Origin: Fibrobacter sp. UBA4297
GTDB taxonomy: Bacteria; Fibrobacterota; Fibrobacteria; Fibrobacterales; Fibrobacteraceae
Reading direction: 5' to 3'
DNA: 64,000 bases
NCBI RefSeq assembly: GCF_002394865.1
Contig: NZ_DGUZ01000019.1
Span: 1-64,000 of the forward strand
The notes beneath the pieces were generated by a model, which saw nothing but the letters and a program-made list of their open reading frames with translations, was not told the origin of the DNA and did no database searches. Shown here piece by piece: positions 15,000 to 22,972 of the stretch; positions within the stretch are counted from its first letter, which is position 1; every line of letters starts with the position of its first letter. A program made the position numbers and the translations under genes.

Positions 15000-15551
15000 A
15001 TGTCTACCGTTATTATTTTCAATAAGCCTTTTGGTGTTTTGAGCCAGTTCACCCCCGAAGCGGGTCACCCCGCCCTCGACAGCTTTGGATTTCCGCCGGG
15101 AGTGTACGCCGCAGGCCGTCTCGACCACGATAGCGAAGGCGCTTTACTCCTGACCGATAACGGCAAACTCATCAAAAAGCTACTGGACCCGAAATACGAG
15201 CACCCACGCACATACTTAGCTCAAGTGGACGGTCAAATCACCGAAGACGCAGTCCGCAAGCTCGCAAAAGGCGTAGACATCAAAGGCTACCATACCAAGC
15301 CCTGTAAGGCAGAAATTGTCGAGGCCCCGGACTGGATTTGGGACCGCACTCCGCCCGTACGTTTCCGCGCAAACATTCCCACAAGCTGGGTAAAACTTAC
15401 ACTCATCGAAGGCAAGAACCGTCAGGTGCGCCACATGACCGCAGCCGTCGGCTTCCCTACACTCCGCCTTGTCCGCATGCAAATCGGAAACATTCCGCTT
15501 GGCAAATTAAAGCCAGGCGAATGGCGCGTAGTTACAGACAAAGTTATTTAA
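15000..15551 (+). CDS. rluE: rRNA large-subunit pseudouridine synthase, RluE type
   Basis: 183 residues lacking the S4 domain of the RluB/RsuA relatives, as in RluE. IIFNKPFGVLSQFTP is the usual start, the catalytic Asp lies in AGRLDHDSEGALLLT, and EGKNRQVRHMTAAVGFPTLRLVR is the conserved RluE/RsuA C-terminal motif. In E. coli RluE modifies U2457 of 23S rRNA. Position specificity here is inferred from the family. The gene begins 34 bases from the divergent thioesterase and is followed by 122 bases before the GH54 gene. Confidence 0.88.
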   Translation: MSTVIIFNKPFGVLSQFTPEAGHPALDSFGFPPGVYAAGRLDHDSEGALLLTDNGKLIKKLLDPKYEHPRTYLAQVDGQITEDAVRKLAKGVDIKGYHTKPCKAEIVEAPDWIWDRTPPVRFRANIPTSWVKLTLIEGKNRQVRHMTAAVGFPTLRLVRMQIGNIPLGKLKPGEWRVVTDKVI

Positions 15552-15673
15552 TTGTCAAATTACTAGACATATAGCCTTTGATAAATTGACAAAGGAAGTT
15601 TTCTAAAGGCCAATATTTATCCCCCTTCAAAGAGATATTTTCTTAATAGTAATCACCAAACGGGGATATTTGG

Positions 15674-17407
15674 ATGAACAACAACACTCTTATGTCTGTT
15701 GCAGCCTTTGTTGTGGCTACAACAATCTCTCAAGCAATCGCTGAAGGCCCATGCGACATCTACGCAAAAGCAAAAACACCATGCGTCGCCGCTCACAGCT
15801 TGACACGTGCACTCTACTCCAGCTACAGCGGGAACCTCTATCAAATCCGCAGAGCCGATGGGCAAACCAAGGACATTCCTGTCGAAGAGCCGGGAGGCTT
15901 TGTCAAATCCTCCGTGCAAGACGATTTTTGTGCAGGCTCCAAATGCACCATTTCCATCATTTACGACCAGAGCAGCTACAAGAACGATTTGAAGAAATCG
16001 CCGCCAGTCTATTGGCTTAAAGATGGTGCCAAAGAAGCGGACGCCAACAGGGCCCCGATTTACATCAGCGGGCGCAAGGCTTACGGGTTCTATCGCGACG
16101 CCTGGTCCGCTACCGGTTACCGCAATAACAACACCAAAGGTGTAGCCACCGGCGACGAAGAAGAATCCATGTACATGGTGGTTGACGGCAAGCACTATAA
16201 CGACCTTTGCTGTTTCAACTACGGAAACGCAGAAACGACCGGTAACGATGACGGCCCGGGAACTATGGAATGCATCTACTTCGGAAGCGACAAGGACTGG
16301 GGCGGTCCAGGACAAGGAAACGGTCCGTGGGTTGCCGCCGACTTGGAAGACGGTGTATTCAAGGGAAACGATGCTGGCTGGCAATGGGGCAAGACCCATA
16401 CGACACCGTGGCCAGACGCACTTTCTATTGAAGCAGACTATGTAACCGCCATGCTCAAAGGCCCGAACGACGGAACATTCAAGCTCAAAGGCGGCAGTGC
16501 ACAAAAAGGAAATCTCAACACCATGTGGGACGGCCCGCGCAAAAGAGGCTACAGCCCGCGCAAGCTGCAAGGCGCCATCGTACTCGGCAACGGCGGTGAC
16601 GGCAGTGACGGTGGTGCAGGAACGTTCTTCGAAGGCGTAATGACCATCGGAAACCCGCCCGATTCTGTGGATGATTTGGTACAAGCAAACATTGTCGCCG
16701 CCGGTTACGGAAGCAAAATAGACATTTCTAAAAAAGTCGAAATTGAACCGTTCAAGGACACGCTTACGATTCCCGGGAAAATCGAAGCCGAGAACTACGA
16801 TAAAGGCGGAAACGGTCGCGGATTCCTGGACAGCGACATTGAAAACGAGAACTCGCTCTACCGCGAAGACAACGCAGGTCTCGACAGTGCAGGCGATGCG
16901 ATTATTTACGGTTGGGGTTACGCCAACGACTGGTTGCGTTATACGGTAAAAGTTTCCAAGAACGATTCGCTCGACATTACCGCACGCGTCTCGTCGCCAA
17001 GCGATAGCACATTCTTCTCCATTCTCGTTGATGATAAAGATATCGCCAAAATCACAGTTCCCAACACCGGTGACTGGAAAAACTTCGAAACCGTCACAAC
17101 GACCGTACCTGCAATTACCGCGGGCGAACACGTACTCAAGATTAGAATCGACAAGCCATACTTTAATCTCGATTGGATTGAAATTGCTGCGGCCAAAGAA
17201 AAAACGGCATTGCCTAAATTCAGCATTCGGACAAATTCATCGCAAGCCTACTCCGTCTATGATGTCCTTGGGAACCGCGTGACCTCATTCCAAGCAAGCG
17301 AAAGCTCTATGCAAAACATTTGGGATAAAGCTCGTGTAAATCTACCAGGTGGCATTTACGTCATCAAGACCAATAGCAAAACAATTCGAATTTCAAATAC
17401 GAAATAA
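15674..17407 (+). CDS. Secreted alpha-L-arabinofuranosidase, GH54 + CBM6 + T9SS-like tail
   Basis: 577 residues. A signal peptide ends near residue 23 (TISQAIAEG). Residues about 25-345 match the GH54 catalytic domain: GPCDIYAKAKTPCVAAHSLT, RALYSSYSGNLYQIRR, CTISIIYDQS, GYRNNNTKGVATGDEEESMY and HYNDLCCFNYGNAETT. By analogy with fungal AbfB, Glu225 (ADLEDGVF) is the likely nucleophile and Asp309 (GNGGDGSDG) the acid/base. Residues about 367-508 are a CBM6 (IPGKIEAENYD to FNLDWIEI). The last ~60 residues (YSVYDVLGNRV, LPGGIYVIKT) resemble a type IX secretion sorting domain. It would remove arabinose side chains from arabinoxylan outside the cell. GH54 is mainly fungal, which hints at transfer. 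Confidence 0.92.
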   Translation: MNNNTLMSVAAFVVATTISQAIAEGPCDIYAKAKTPCVAAHSLTRALYSSYSGNLYQIRRADGQTKDIPVEEPGGFVKSSVQDDFCAGSKCTISIIYDQSSYKNDLKKSPPVYWLKDGAKEADANRAPIYISGRKAYGFYRDAWSATGYRNNNTKGVATGDEEESMYMVVDGKHYNDLCCFNYGNAETTGNDDGPGTMECIYFGSDKDWGGPGQGNGPWVAADLEDGVFKGNDAGWQWGKTHTTPWPDALSIEADYVTAMLKGPNDGTFKLKGGSAQKGNLNTMWDGPRKRGYSPRKLQGAIVLGNGGDGSDGGAGTFFEGVMTIGNPPDSVDDLVQANIVAAGYGSKIDISKKVEIEPFKDTLTIPGKIEAENYDKGGNGRGFLDSDIENENSLYREDNAGLDSAGDAIIYGWGYANDWLRYTVKVSKNDSLDITARVSSPSDSTFFSILVDDKDIAKITVPNTGDWKNFETVTTTVPAITAGEHVLKIRIDKPYFNLDWIEIAAAKEKTALPKFSIRTNSSQAYSVYDVLGNRVTSFQASESSMQNIWDKARVNLPGGIYVIKTNSKTIRISNTK

Positions 17408-17431
17408 CACACTCCTCACAACCAAACAAAA

Positions 17432-17463
17432 GCACCCCGCAAGCACAAACCTGCGGGGCGTTT
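17432..17463 (+). terminator. Intrinsic terminator of the GH54 gene
   Basis: The stem CCCCGCA/TGCGGGG with a ten-base loop and a short T stretch lies 25 bases after the GH54 stop. Confidence 0.8.
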
Positions 17464-17470
17464 CTATTTA

Positions 17471-17537
17471 GATCCTTCGACTTCGCCTGGATTCTATCGC
17501 TTCGCTCCAGAATGACAGGCTCCGCTCAGGATGACAA
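17471..17537. repeat. GGATGACA-type repeat, two units
   Basis: GATCCTTCGACTTCGC, TCGCTTCGCTCCAGAATGAC and TCCGCTCAGGATGACA in a row, between convergent GH54 and fumarase genes. Close relatives are at 40909-40968. Confidence 0.7.
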
Positions 17538-17544
17538 TTCGGGT

Positions 17545-19182
17545 TTAGATCAAGCCTTCAAAGAAATTATTTCCCTTGTCATCGACCAAGATGAATGCCG
17601 GGAAGTCCTTGATGGTGATCTTGCGGATGGCTTCCATGCCGAGTTCCGGGAAGGCCACGATGTCGTTCGAAAGGATGTTCTGTTCAGCGAGGATGGCTGC
17701 CGGACCACCGATAGAACCGAGGAAGAATCCACCGTACTTCTTGCAGGCGTCGGTCACATCCTGGCTGCGGTTGCCCTTCGCGACCATGATCATCGAGGCG
17801 CCCTTGCTCTGGAAGCGCATCACGTACGGGTCCATGCGGTTAGCCGTTGTCGGGCCGAAGCTACCGGTGGGCATGCCTGCCGGAGTCTTAGCCGGGCCGG
17901 CGTAGTAAATCGGGTGGTCAGACACAACCTTCAATACGGTCTTTTCTTCGTCGGTGAGTTCTTCGCCGCGTTCCTGCTTGTCGAAGATTTCGGCAATCTT
18001 CGCGTGTGCCATGTCGCGGGCCACAATCATGGTGCCCTTGAGGCTGAGGCGGGTCTTCACCGGATACTTGGTGAGGTCGGCGAGCACTTCCTTCATGGGG
18101 CGGTCGAGATCGATTTCAACAGCCGGAGCGAGGTTCACGGCGTTGCCAGCCGGGATGTAGTTTTCCGGATGGTGTTCCATCTTTTCGAGCCAGAGGCCGT
18201 TTTCGTCAATCTTTGCCTTGATGTTACGGTCAGCAGAGCAGCTCACGCCGATAGAAACCGGGCAGCTAGCAGCATGACGCGGAGCGCGGATCACGCGAAC
18301 GTCGTGCACCAGGTACTTGCCGCCGAACTGGGCGCCAATGCCCGTCTTCTGGCAAATGTGCAGAACCTTTTCTTCCATTTCGAGGTCGCGGAAAATACGG
18401 CCGCCTTCAGAACCGGAAGTCGGAATATCGTCGAGGTAGCCGCAGCTAGCGAGCTTCACCATGTGCGTGTTCATTTCGGCAGAGGTACCGCCAATTACGA
18501 TCGCGAGGTGGTACGGAGGGCAAGCCGCAGTACCCAAGGTCTTCACCTTTTCGGCGAGGAACTTTTCCAAGGACTTCGGGTTGAGGAGCGCCTTGGTCAT
18601 GGGCCAGTAGTAAGTCTTGTTGGCAGAGCCACCGCCCTTCGCCACAAAGAGGAATTTCATCTCGGCGCCTTCTTCGGCGTGGATGTCGATCTGGGCAGGC
18701 AGGTTGCAACCGGTGTTCTTTTCTTCGTACATGGTCAAGGGTGCAATCTGGCTGTAGCGCAGGTTCTTGGTGGTGTAGGCGTTGTAGATACCTTCGGAAA
18801 TCGCTTCGGCATCGTCAATGCCAGTCCAGACCTGCTGGCCCTTGTGGGCAACGCAGATTGCCGTACCCGTGTCCTGGCAGAACGGGAGGATCCCCTTTGC
18901 TGCAACGCAGGCGTTCTTGAGCATGGTGAGCGCGACAAACTTGTCGTTGTCCGAAGCTTCCGGGTCCTGCAAAATCTTTGCGACCTTGGCCGTGTGGGCC
19001 GGACGCAGGCAGAATTCGACTTCTTCGAAAGCGGCCTGGGCAATCTTGGTCAAAGCTTCCTTGGAAACCTTGAGAATCTTCTTACCTTCGAATTCGGCGA
19101 CAGAAACGCCATCTTTACCGAGATTTACGTATTCGGTAGTATCTTCACCGTGCTGGACAGTAGCTTCGTATTTGAATGCCAT
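17545..19182 (-). CDS. fumA: Fumarate hydratase, class I ([4Fe-4S])
   Basis: 545 residues, with the alpha and beta (TtdA/TtdB-like) parts fused as in FumA/FumB. Fe-S ligand segments are visible: LPFCQDTGTAI, GTAACPPYHLA and GVSCSADRNIK. The beta part contains KGTMIVARDMAHAKI, PIYYAGPAKTPAGMPTGSFG, PTTANRMDPYV and KKYGGFFLGSIGGPAA. It interconverts fumarate and malate. In Fibrobacter, which ferments sugars to succinate, it would run in the malate-to-fumarate direction of the reductive branch; that direction is inferred. The gene has its own spacer upstream and converges on the GH54 gene. Codon bias is strong. Confidence 0.96.
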   Translation of the reverse strand: MAFKYEATVQHGEDTTEYVNLGKDGVSVAEFEGKKILKVSKEALTKIAQAAFEEVEFCLRPAHTAKVAKILQDPEASDNDKFVALTMLKNACVAAKGILPFCQDTGTAICVAHKGQQVWTGIDDAEAISEGIYNAYTTKNLRYSQIAPLTMYEEKNTGCNLPAQIDIHAEEGAEMKFLFVAKGGGSANKTYYWPMTKALLNPKSLEKFLAEKVKTLGTAACPPYHLAIVIGGTSAEMNTHMVKLASCGYLDDIPTSGSEGGRIFRDLEMEEKVLHICQKTGIGAQFGGKYLVHDVRVIRAPRHAASCPVSIGVSCSADRNIKAKIDENGLWLEKMEHHPENYIPAGNAVNLAPAVEIDLDRPMKEVLADLTKYPVKTRLSLKGTMIVARDMAHAKIAEIFDKQERGEELTDEEKTVLKVVSDHPIYYAGPAKTPAGMPTGSFGPTTANRMDPYVMRFQSKGASMIMVAKGNRSQDVTDACKKYGGFFLGSIGGPAAILAEQNILSNDIVAFPELGMEAIRKITIKDFPAFILVDDKGNNFFEGLI

Positions 19183-19189
19183 AGTAGTT

Positions 19190-19316
19190 TGGGCGCCAGA
19201 GGCGCAGTTGATAGTTAAAGGACAGGTCCACAGTCATTGGTCAATAGTCATTAGTTTTATTTAGGCGCCAAAGGCGCAATTATATCTAATAACCAATGAC
19301 CAACTACTAAAAACCA
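19190..19316. repeat. GTCATTAGT-type inverted repeat with GC hairpins, copy 2
   Basis: Hairpins GCGCC-AGA-GGCGC (19192-19204) and GCGCC-AAA-GGCGC (19264-19276) flank CAGTCATTGGTCAATAGTCA on the left, with TAACCAATGACCAACTACTA on the right. The outer words are inverted relative to each other around the GC hairpin. The rest of the 19183-19522 spacer is AT-rich and shows no gene. Confidence 0.75.
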
Positions 19317-19522
19317 TATTTCGTTACTTTCGGTTGTAAAAATAATTCTTTCCATCGAAAAAGCCACCCAATTTCGTTCCACTCATCCCCAAGATTTGAC
19401 TATTCATCCCCCCTTTTCACATATTTTTTGAACTTTTTTACTTTTTTTACGACCAAAATCACATAAGATGTATTATTTTTGATAACGAAACAAAAAAATT
19501 CATTTTCCAAGAGGATTGAACG

Positions 19523-20245
19523 ATGAAAAAGATTCTGCTCGCCACGATGATTTCGGCAGCCATGGTTTTTGCAGCCCCGGCTGCAAAAAAGGTTAGTAAG
19601 GTAACAACGGCAAAGAAAGCCGTCGCCGCCAAGGTTGAAAAAGCAGCCGAAGCACCAGCTGCAGTAGAAGCTAAGGCCGCTGAAGCGACCGCCGCCGCTC
19701 AGACTCAGGCAACTGCAACCGCCGATGCCGCAAAGGCAGAGGCCGCCACCGCAACTCAGGCTGCCGAAAATACAGCCGCAGCCGCCCAGGCACAGGCAAC
19801 AGCAACGGCTGAAGCCGCACAAGCTCAAGCAACCGCAGTTGCCGACACCGCAAAGGCACAGGCTACAGAAGCCGCTGCAGCAACGCAGGCTCAGGCAGCT
19901 GACGCAGCACAGGCTGCAACAGCTCAGGCAGCTGTAACCGCCGACTCTGCCCAGGCTCAGGCACAGGCCGTTGTCGACACAGCTAAAGCTCAGGCCGCAG
20001 AAGCTACAGAAGTTCTCGAAGCAAAGACCGAAACTCCGGTAGACTCCGCCGCTCTCGCCAAGGCCGAAGAAGAAAAGAAGGCTGCTGAAGCAGAAGCCCA
20101 GGCAAAAGCCGAAGAAGAACAAAAAGTTGCTCAGGAAACCAGCGGCACCGCTAAGTCCGCCGTCATGGACAATCCGTGGGAATTCATCGCCGTTTCAGCA
20201 GCATTCATCGCTTCTGTTCTCGTGATTATCTTCACTGGGGACTAA
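19523..20245 (+). CDS. Ala-rich coiled-coil envelope protein with C-terminal anchor
   Basis: 240 residues. A signal peptide (MKKILLATMISAAMVFAAPA) precedes a long low-complexity helix made of loosely repeated AQAQATATAD/AKAQA blocks, in which Ala, Gln, Thr and Glu dominate. A charged segment (EEEKKAAEAEAQAKAEEEQK) and a C-terminal membrane helix (WEFIAVSAAFIASVLVIIF) follow. The layout suggests a rod that spans or fills the periplasm and is held in a membrane at its C terminus. No family was recognised. AGAGG precedes the ATG. A terminator follows. The opposite-strand Gly/Cys/Leu-rich frame is a shadow of the repeats. Confidence 0.75.
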   Translation: MKKILLATMISAAMVFAAPAAKKVSKVTTAKKAVAAKVEKAAEAPAAVEAKAAEATAAAQTQATATADAAKAEAATATQAAENTAAAAQAQATATAEAAQAQATAVADTAKAQATEAAAATQAQAADAAQAATAQAAVTADSAQAQAQAVVDTAKAQAAEATEVLEAKTETPVDSAALAKAEEEKKAAEAEAQAKAEEEQKVAQETSGTAKSAVMDNPWEFIAVSAAFIASVLVIIFTGD

Positions 20246-20283
20246 CAGTCTTTTTCAAAAAAAGCTTTATTGCGAATTTTTAG

Positions 20284-20312
20284 AGACCGTCCATGAGGCG
20301 GTCTTTTTTTTA
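20284..20312 (+). terminator. Intrinsic terminator
   Basis: AGACCG / CGGTCT stem, extended by a wobble and one more pair, followed by eight T, 38 bases after the Ala-rich gene. Confidence 0.9.
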
Positions 20313-20650
20313 TGCGTAGCCACATCCCCACAACATTTATCATCTAGTTCGATTCAAACGTTACATTTCACTTTTTTTTCAAAATACAGCAAAAACAAGA
20401 AACCAAACATTGGATTAAATCAAAAAACTTTTTTCAATCCATCAGCAATAATTTTGGGGAACAACGCTTTTTCAAAAGACCTTAAAGAATAGCAAAATTC
20501 CTGCTATTCTAAAAAAAACATGTAAATCAAACAATTTACAGCTCTATAAGTTTTTATCTTAAATTTAAACAACAAAATAATATCCATATAACATTGCCAA
20601 GATTAACTTCATTTATTACATTTCCTTTGTTCTAATAAAGGAGTGTTTAA
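20313..20650. other. AT-rich spacer before the subtilase-like gene
   Basis: No gene seen. It holds a hairpin AGAATAGCA-7 nt-TGCTATTCT (20486-20510) followed by a run of A, and an AAAGGAG ribosome site just before 20651. The hairpin is 140 bases upstream of the start and may regulate that gene. Confidence 0.5.
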
Positions 20651-22675
20651 ATGAATTCAAAAATAGCTATAATTGTAGCACTAAGCTGTGCAGAAATTTT
20701 CGCATCTTCTATAAACTATGACCTTTTAGGTCGTAAAGGGAGCAAAATGAACTCCCCAATGGTCTATAAAGACATCGACTATTCGAAAACGAAAAAAGAT
20801 AAACAACAATTTACTCAATCTCTAAAAAGCCAACATTTAGCAAAGATCGGTTTACCTAATAATGTAGCCGCAATTAAAGGAATTTATAACAACCAAGGTA
20901 ACATGGTTGGCTTATCACAAGATCATTACTATCATTTAGAAATCAAATATACAAATCAAAACACCAATCCTAAAATTGCAACGTCTCAGGGTTTTTATGG
21001 AAGGTATGGAATTGCAAACAATGCCAACGAAGCTTTTATTCCCATTGAGATAAACAACTACTTTAACGCTGCTACATACCAAGAGCATGGTTCAAAATAT
21101 ATAGCTGGAGTAAAGCAATACGAAGAAAGCCCTCTAACCTACGCGAATTCAAGCGGTTATTCCGTTTCAACACAAAATTATTCTTTTTCGAATCCAGAGC
21201 AAGATGCATCCCCATACGAATACAACAAACAAATCACCTATTTAAACTTAGAAAACGTACGAGATAACTCAACACATTCTCACAGATCCTACATAATAAA
21301 TTGGTATTATGGAAATCCACCTTATAGCTATCCACCATACGCTACATCAAACGATTGGAACGATGTTGGTGTTTACATGGCATCAGAAGCTCGCCCAGTC
21401 AAACTAGAGCCAAACGATCAAGTAAATTACGTAAGATATTCTCCAACAACTAGTTTTAAAACAATGCCTGGTCACGAAATGATTGCGGCAAAAACCTACA
21501 AAATCTTAAAGAATTCATCAAAAAGTTCTGTTATTTTTGTAGGAACAAATTACCCAGAAACACCATCCGAAGAAACACCTCAAATTTATATGGGACTTCA
21601 CACTCGGAAAGGAGTAAATGGAAATAGTTCAGCTTCGCTAATGTACTCGAACACAGCAAAATTACTAGACAACTACATTTACGAAAATAGAACAACAGAA
21701 ATTGTAGCTGCCGGTAATTTTTCGACAAAAGTAAACGCAAATAATCCTAACGGAACTGGATATTTTGCAGCTGAGGCTGCAGCTGCAAATGCAATCACAG
21801 TGGGAGCAGTCGATGCTTCAACTAAAACTTTGACAAATTATTCTTCAAAATATATTCCGAGATACTGCCCAAACGGAATAGGAAACTGCCCTAATGGTTC
21901 AGGATCAAATCAGGGACCTACCAAGCCAGAAATCCTTAATTTTACACATATGTTTATTCCAAATGCGGCCCTTTCAAATGGAACAAATCTAAAAGGTTCC
22001 CGAAGAACATATACAAAAAATTCTAGTTCAAATCTTGTTTATAAACCACTTTTTGATGGTGCAGAAGTATCTGCCGCATACACAGCAGGAATGGTTTCAG
22101 ATTTATTAAATACGAACCCGTTCTACCGTTGGCATCCCGAAGCCGTCAAAGCAGCCTTAATTACATCAAGTCGAATATCATCAAATCCGTCATACAAGAT
22201 ACCAACATACAAATGTTTAGTTACATTAAATCAAAGTGGCTCATATAATTCAAACTACTCTAACGCAAGTTTTTGTGGTCACGAAACACGATATTGGGTT
22301 GGTGACATTAATTCAATTATGACTACCTCAGGATCTCAGAAAGAAATAAGATTCAGCGTAAAACGCCCAGCAAATAAAACTCATTTTGTTGCAGCTATAG
22401 CATGGTTAAGTAGCGGTAATGATATCGCAAATTTTGGGAAAATACCACAAACATTTGCGTTGGAAGCAACCGCAAATAATACTGGAGATTTAAGCATGTC
22501 AACATCTCTGATATGGCATTCGTCCAACTCCACAAGCGATAATGAAAATTATGGAGTAATTGAATTTAATTCATCAGACGATTACTTAATCTTCCGTATT
22601 CGTCTTGTTAGTGAAGACTCTCGTTCTGAAAATGTTGGACAAATGGTGTTAGGATTCGATGTCGCATCATATTAA
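20651..22675 (+). CDS. Subtilase-fold (S8-like) exported protein with altered catalytic site
   Basis: 674 residues after an AAAGGAG site. The N terminus (NSKIAIIVALSCAEIFASS) looks like a signal peptide. Residues about 270-520 follow the S8 order. PGHEMIAAKTYKIL with His275 is a possible counterpart of HGTHVAG. EIVAAGN with Asn356 matches the oxyanion-hole Asn. ANAITVGAVDASTKTLTNYS is the typical segment before the Ser motif. DGAEVSAAYTAGMV aligns with GTSMAAPHVAG but has Glu472 at the Ser position. HPEAVKAALITSS is the usual downstream helix. The protein is Asn/Ser/Tyr-rich and its gene is clearly more AT-rich than its neighbours, as after recent transfer. Proteolysis seems unlikely unless another Ser serves. 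Confidence 0.65.
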   Translation: MNSKIAIIVALSCAEIFASSINYDLLGRKGSKMNSPMVYKDIDYSKTKKDKQQFTQSLKSQHLAKIGLPNNVAAIKGIYNNQGNMVGLSQDHYYHLEIKYTNQNTNPKIATSQGFYGRYGIANNANEAFIPIEINNYFNAATYQEHGSKYIAGVKQYEESPLTYANSSGYSVSTQNYSFSNPEQDASPYEYNKQITYLNLENVRDNSTHSHRSYIINWYYGNPPYSYPPYATSNDWNDVGVYMASEARPVKLEPNDQVNYVRYSPTTSFKTMPGHEMIAAKTYKILKNSSKSSVIFVGTNYPETPSEETPQIYMGLHTRKGVNGNSSASLMYSNTAKLLDNYIYENRTTEIVAAGNFSTKVNANNPNGTGYFAAEAAAANAITVGAVDASTKTLTNYSSKYIPRYCPNGIGNCPNGSGSNQGPTKPEILNFTHMFIPNAALSNGTNLKGSRRTYTKNSSSNLVYKPLFDGAEVSAAYTAGMVSDLLNTNPFYRWHPEAVKAALITSSRISSNPSYKIPTYKCLVTLNQSGSYNSNYSNASFCGHETRYWVGDINSIMTTSGSQKEIRFSVKRPANKTHFVAAIAWLSSGNDIANFGKIPQTFALEATANNTGDLSMSTSLIWHSSNSTSDNENYGVIEFNSSDDYLIFRIRLVSEDSRSENVGQMVLGFDVASY

Positions 22676-22719
22676 TCATACTTTTCCCCTTTTGTAAAAC
22701 ATCTCTACCTAGAAAAGAG

Positions 22720-22749
22720 TACCCTTCCCAAACATGGAGGGGTATTTTA
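22720..22749 (+). terminator. Intrinsic terminator of the subtilase-like gene
   Basis: TACCCTTCC / GGAGGGGTA, nine pairs with one wobble, loop CAAACAT, then TTTT. Confidence 0.85.
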
Positions 22750-22880
22750 TCATGTTTTACAAGCTGAAAACTTATAAAAATACTTCATACAATTTGATTT
22801 TTTTTACAAAAAACAAATAGCTAAAAAACACCTAAACAGAGTACATTTTGAGAACAAAAAAGCTTTCATCGTAAAACATT

Positions 22881-22909
22881 TTGACATAAATAATCTATTT
22901 TAGGATATT
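22881..22909 (+). promoter_or_regulatory. Candidate sigma-70 promoter of the GH9 operon
   Basis: TTGACA (22881-22886), 17 bases, GATATT (22904-22909). The -35 is perfect and the -10 matches four of six. Initiation near 22916 would put the hairpin at 22926 at the start of the transcript. Confidence 0.5.
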
Positions 22910-22925
22910 GAGAGACCATAAATGG

Positions 22926-22952
22926 GGGCAAGACATGTTTTGCCCGCTTTTT
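22926..22952 (+). promoter_or_regulatory. Attenuator-like hairpin in the GH9 leader
   Basis: GGGCAAGA-CATG-TTTTGCCC (eight pairs, one G-T) followed by GC and five T. It lies between the candidate promoter and the AAAGGAG site at 22961-22967, so it could end transcription early. A stop signal for any transcript arriving from upstream is the alternative. Confidence 0.55.
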
Positions 22953-22972
22953 ACATTTGTAAAGGAGACGAT

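Noticed and set aside
17512..19218. 568-codon plus-strand frame over fumarase
   Set aside because: Shadow of a highly expressed gene. The real protein on the minus strand has all class I fumarase motifs.
19400..20122. Gly/Cys/Leu-rich minus-strand frame opposite the Ala-rich protein
   Set aside because: GCN-rich repeats read as Gly/Cys/Ser/Leu on the other strand; no start signal.
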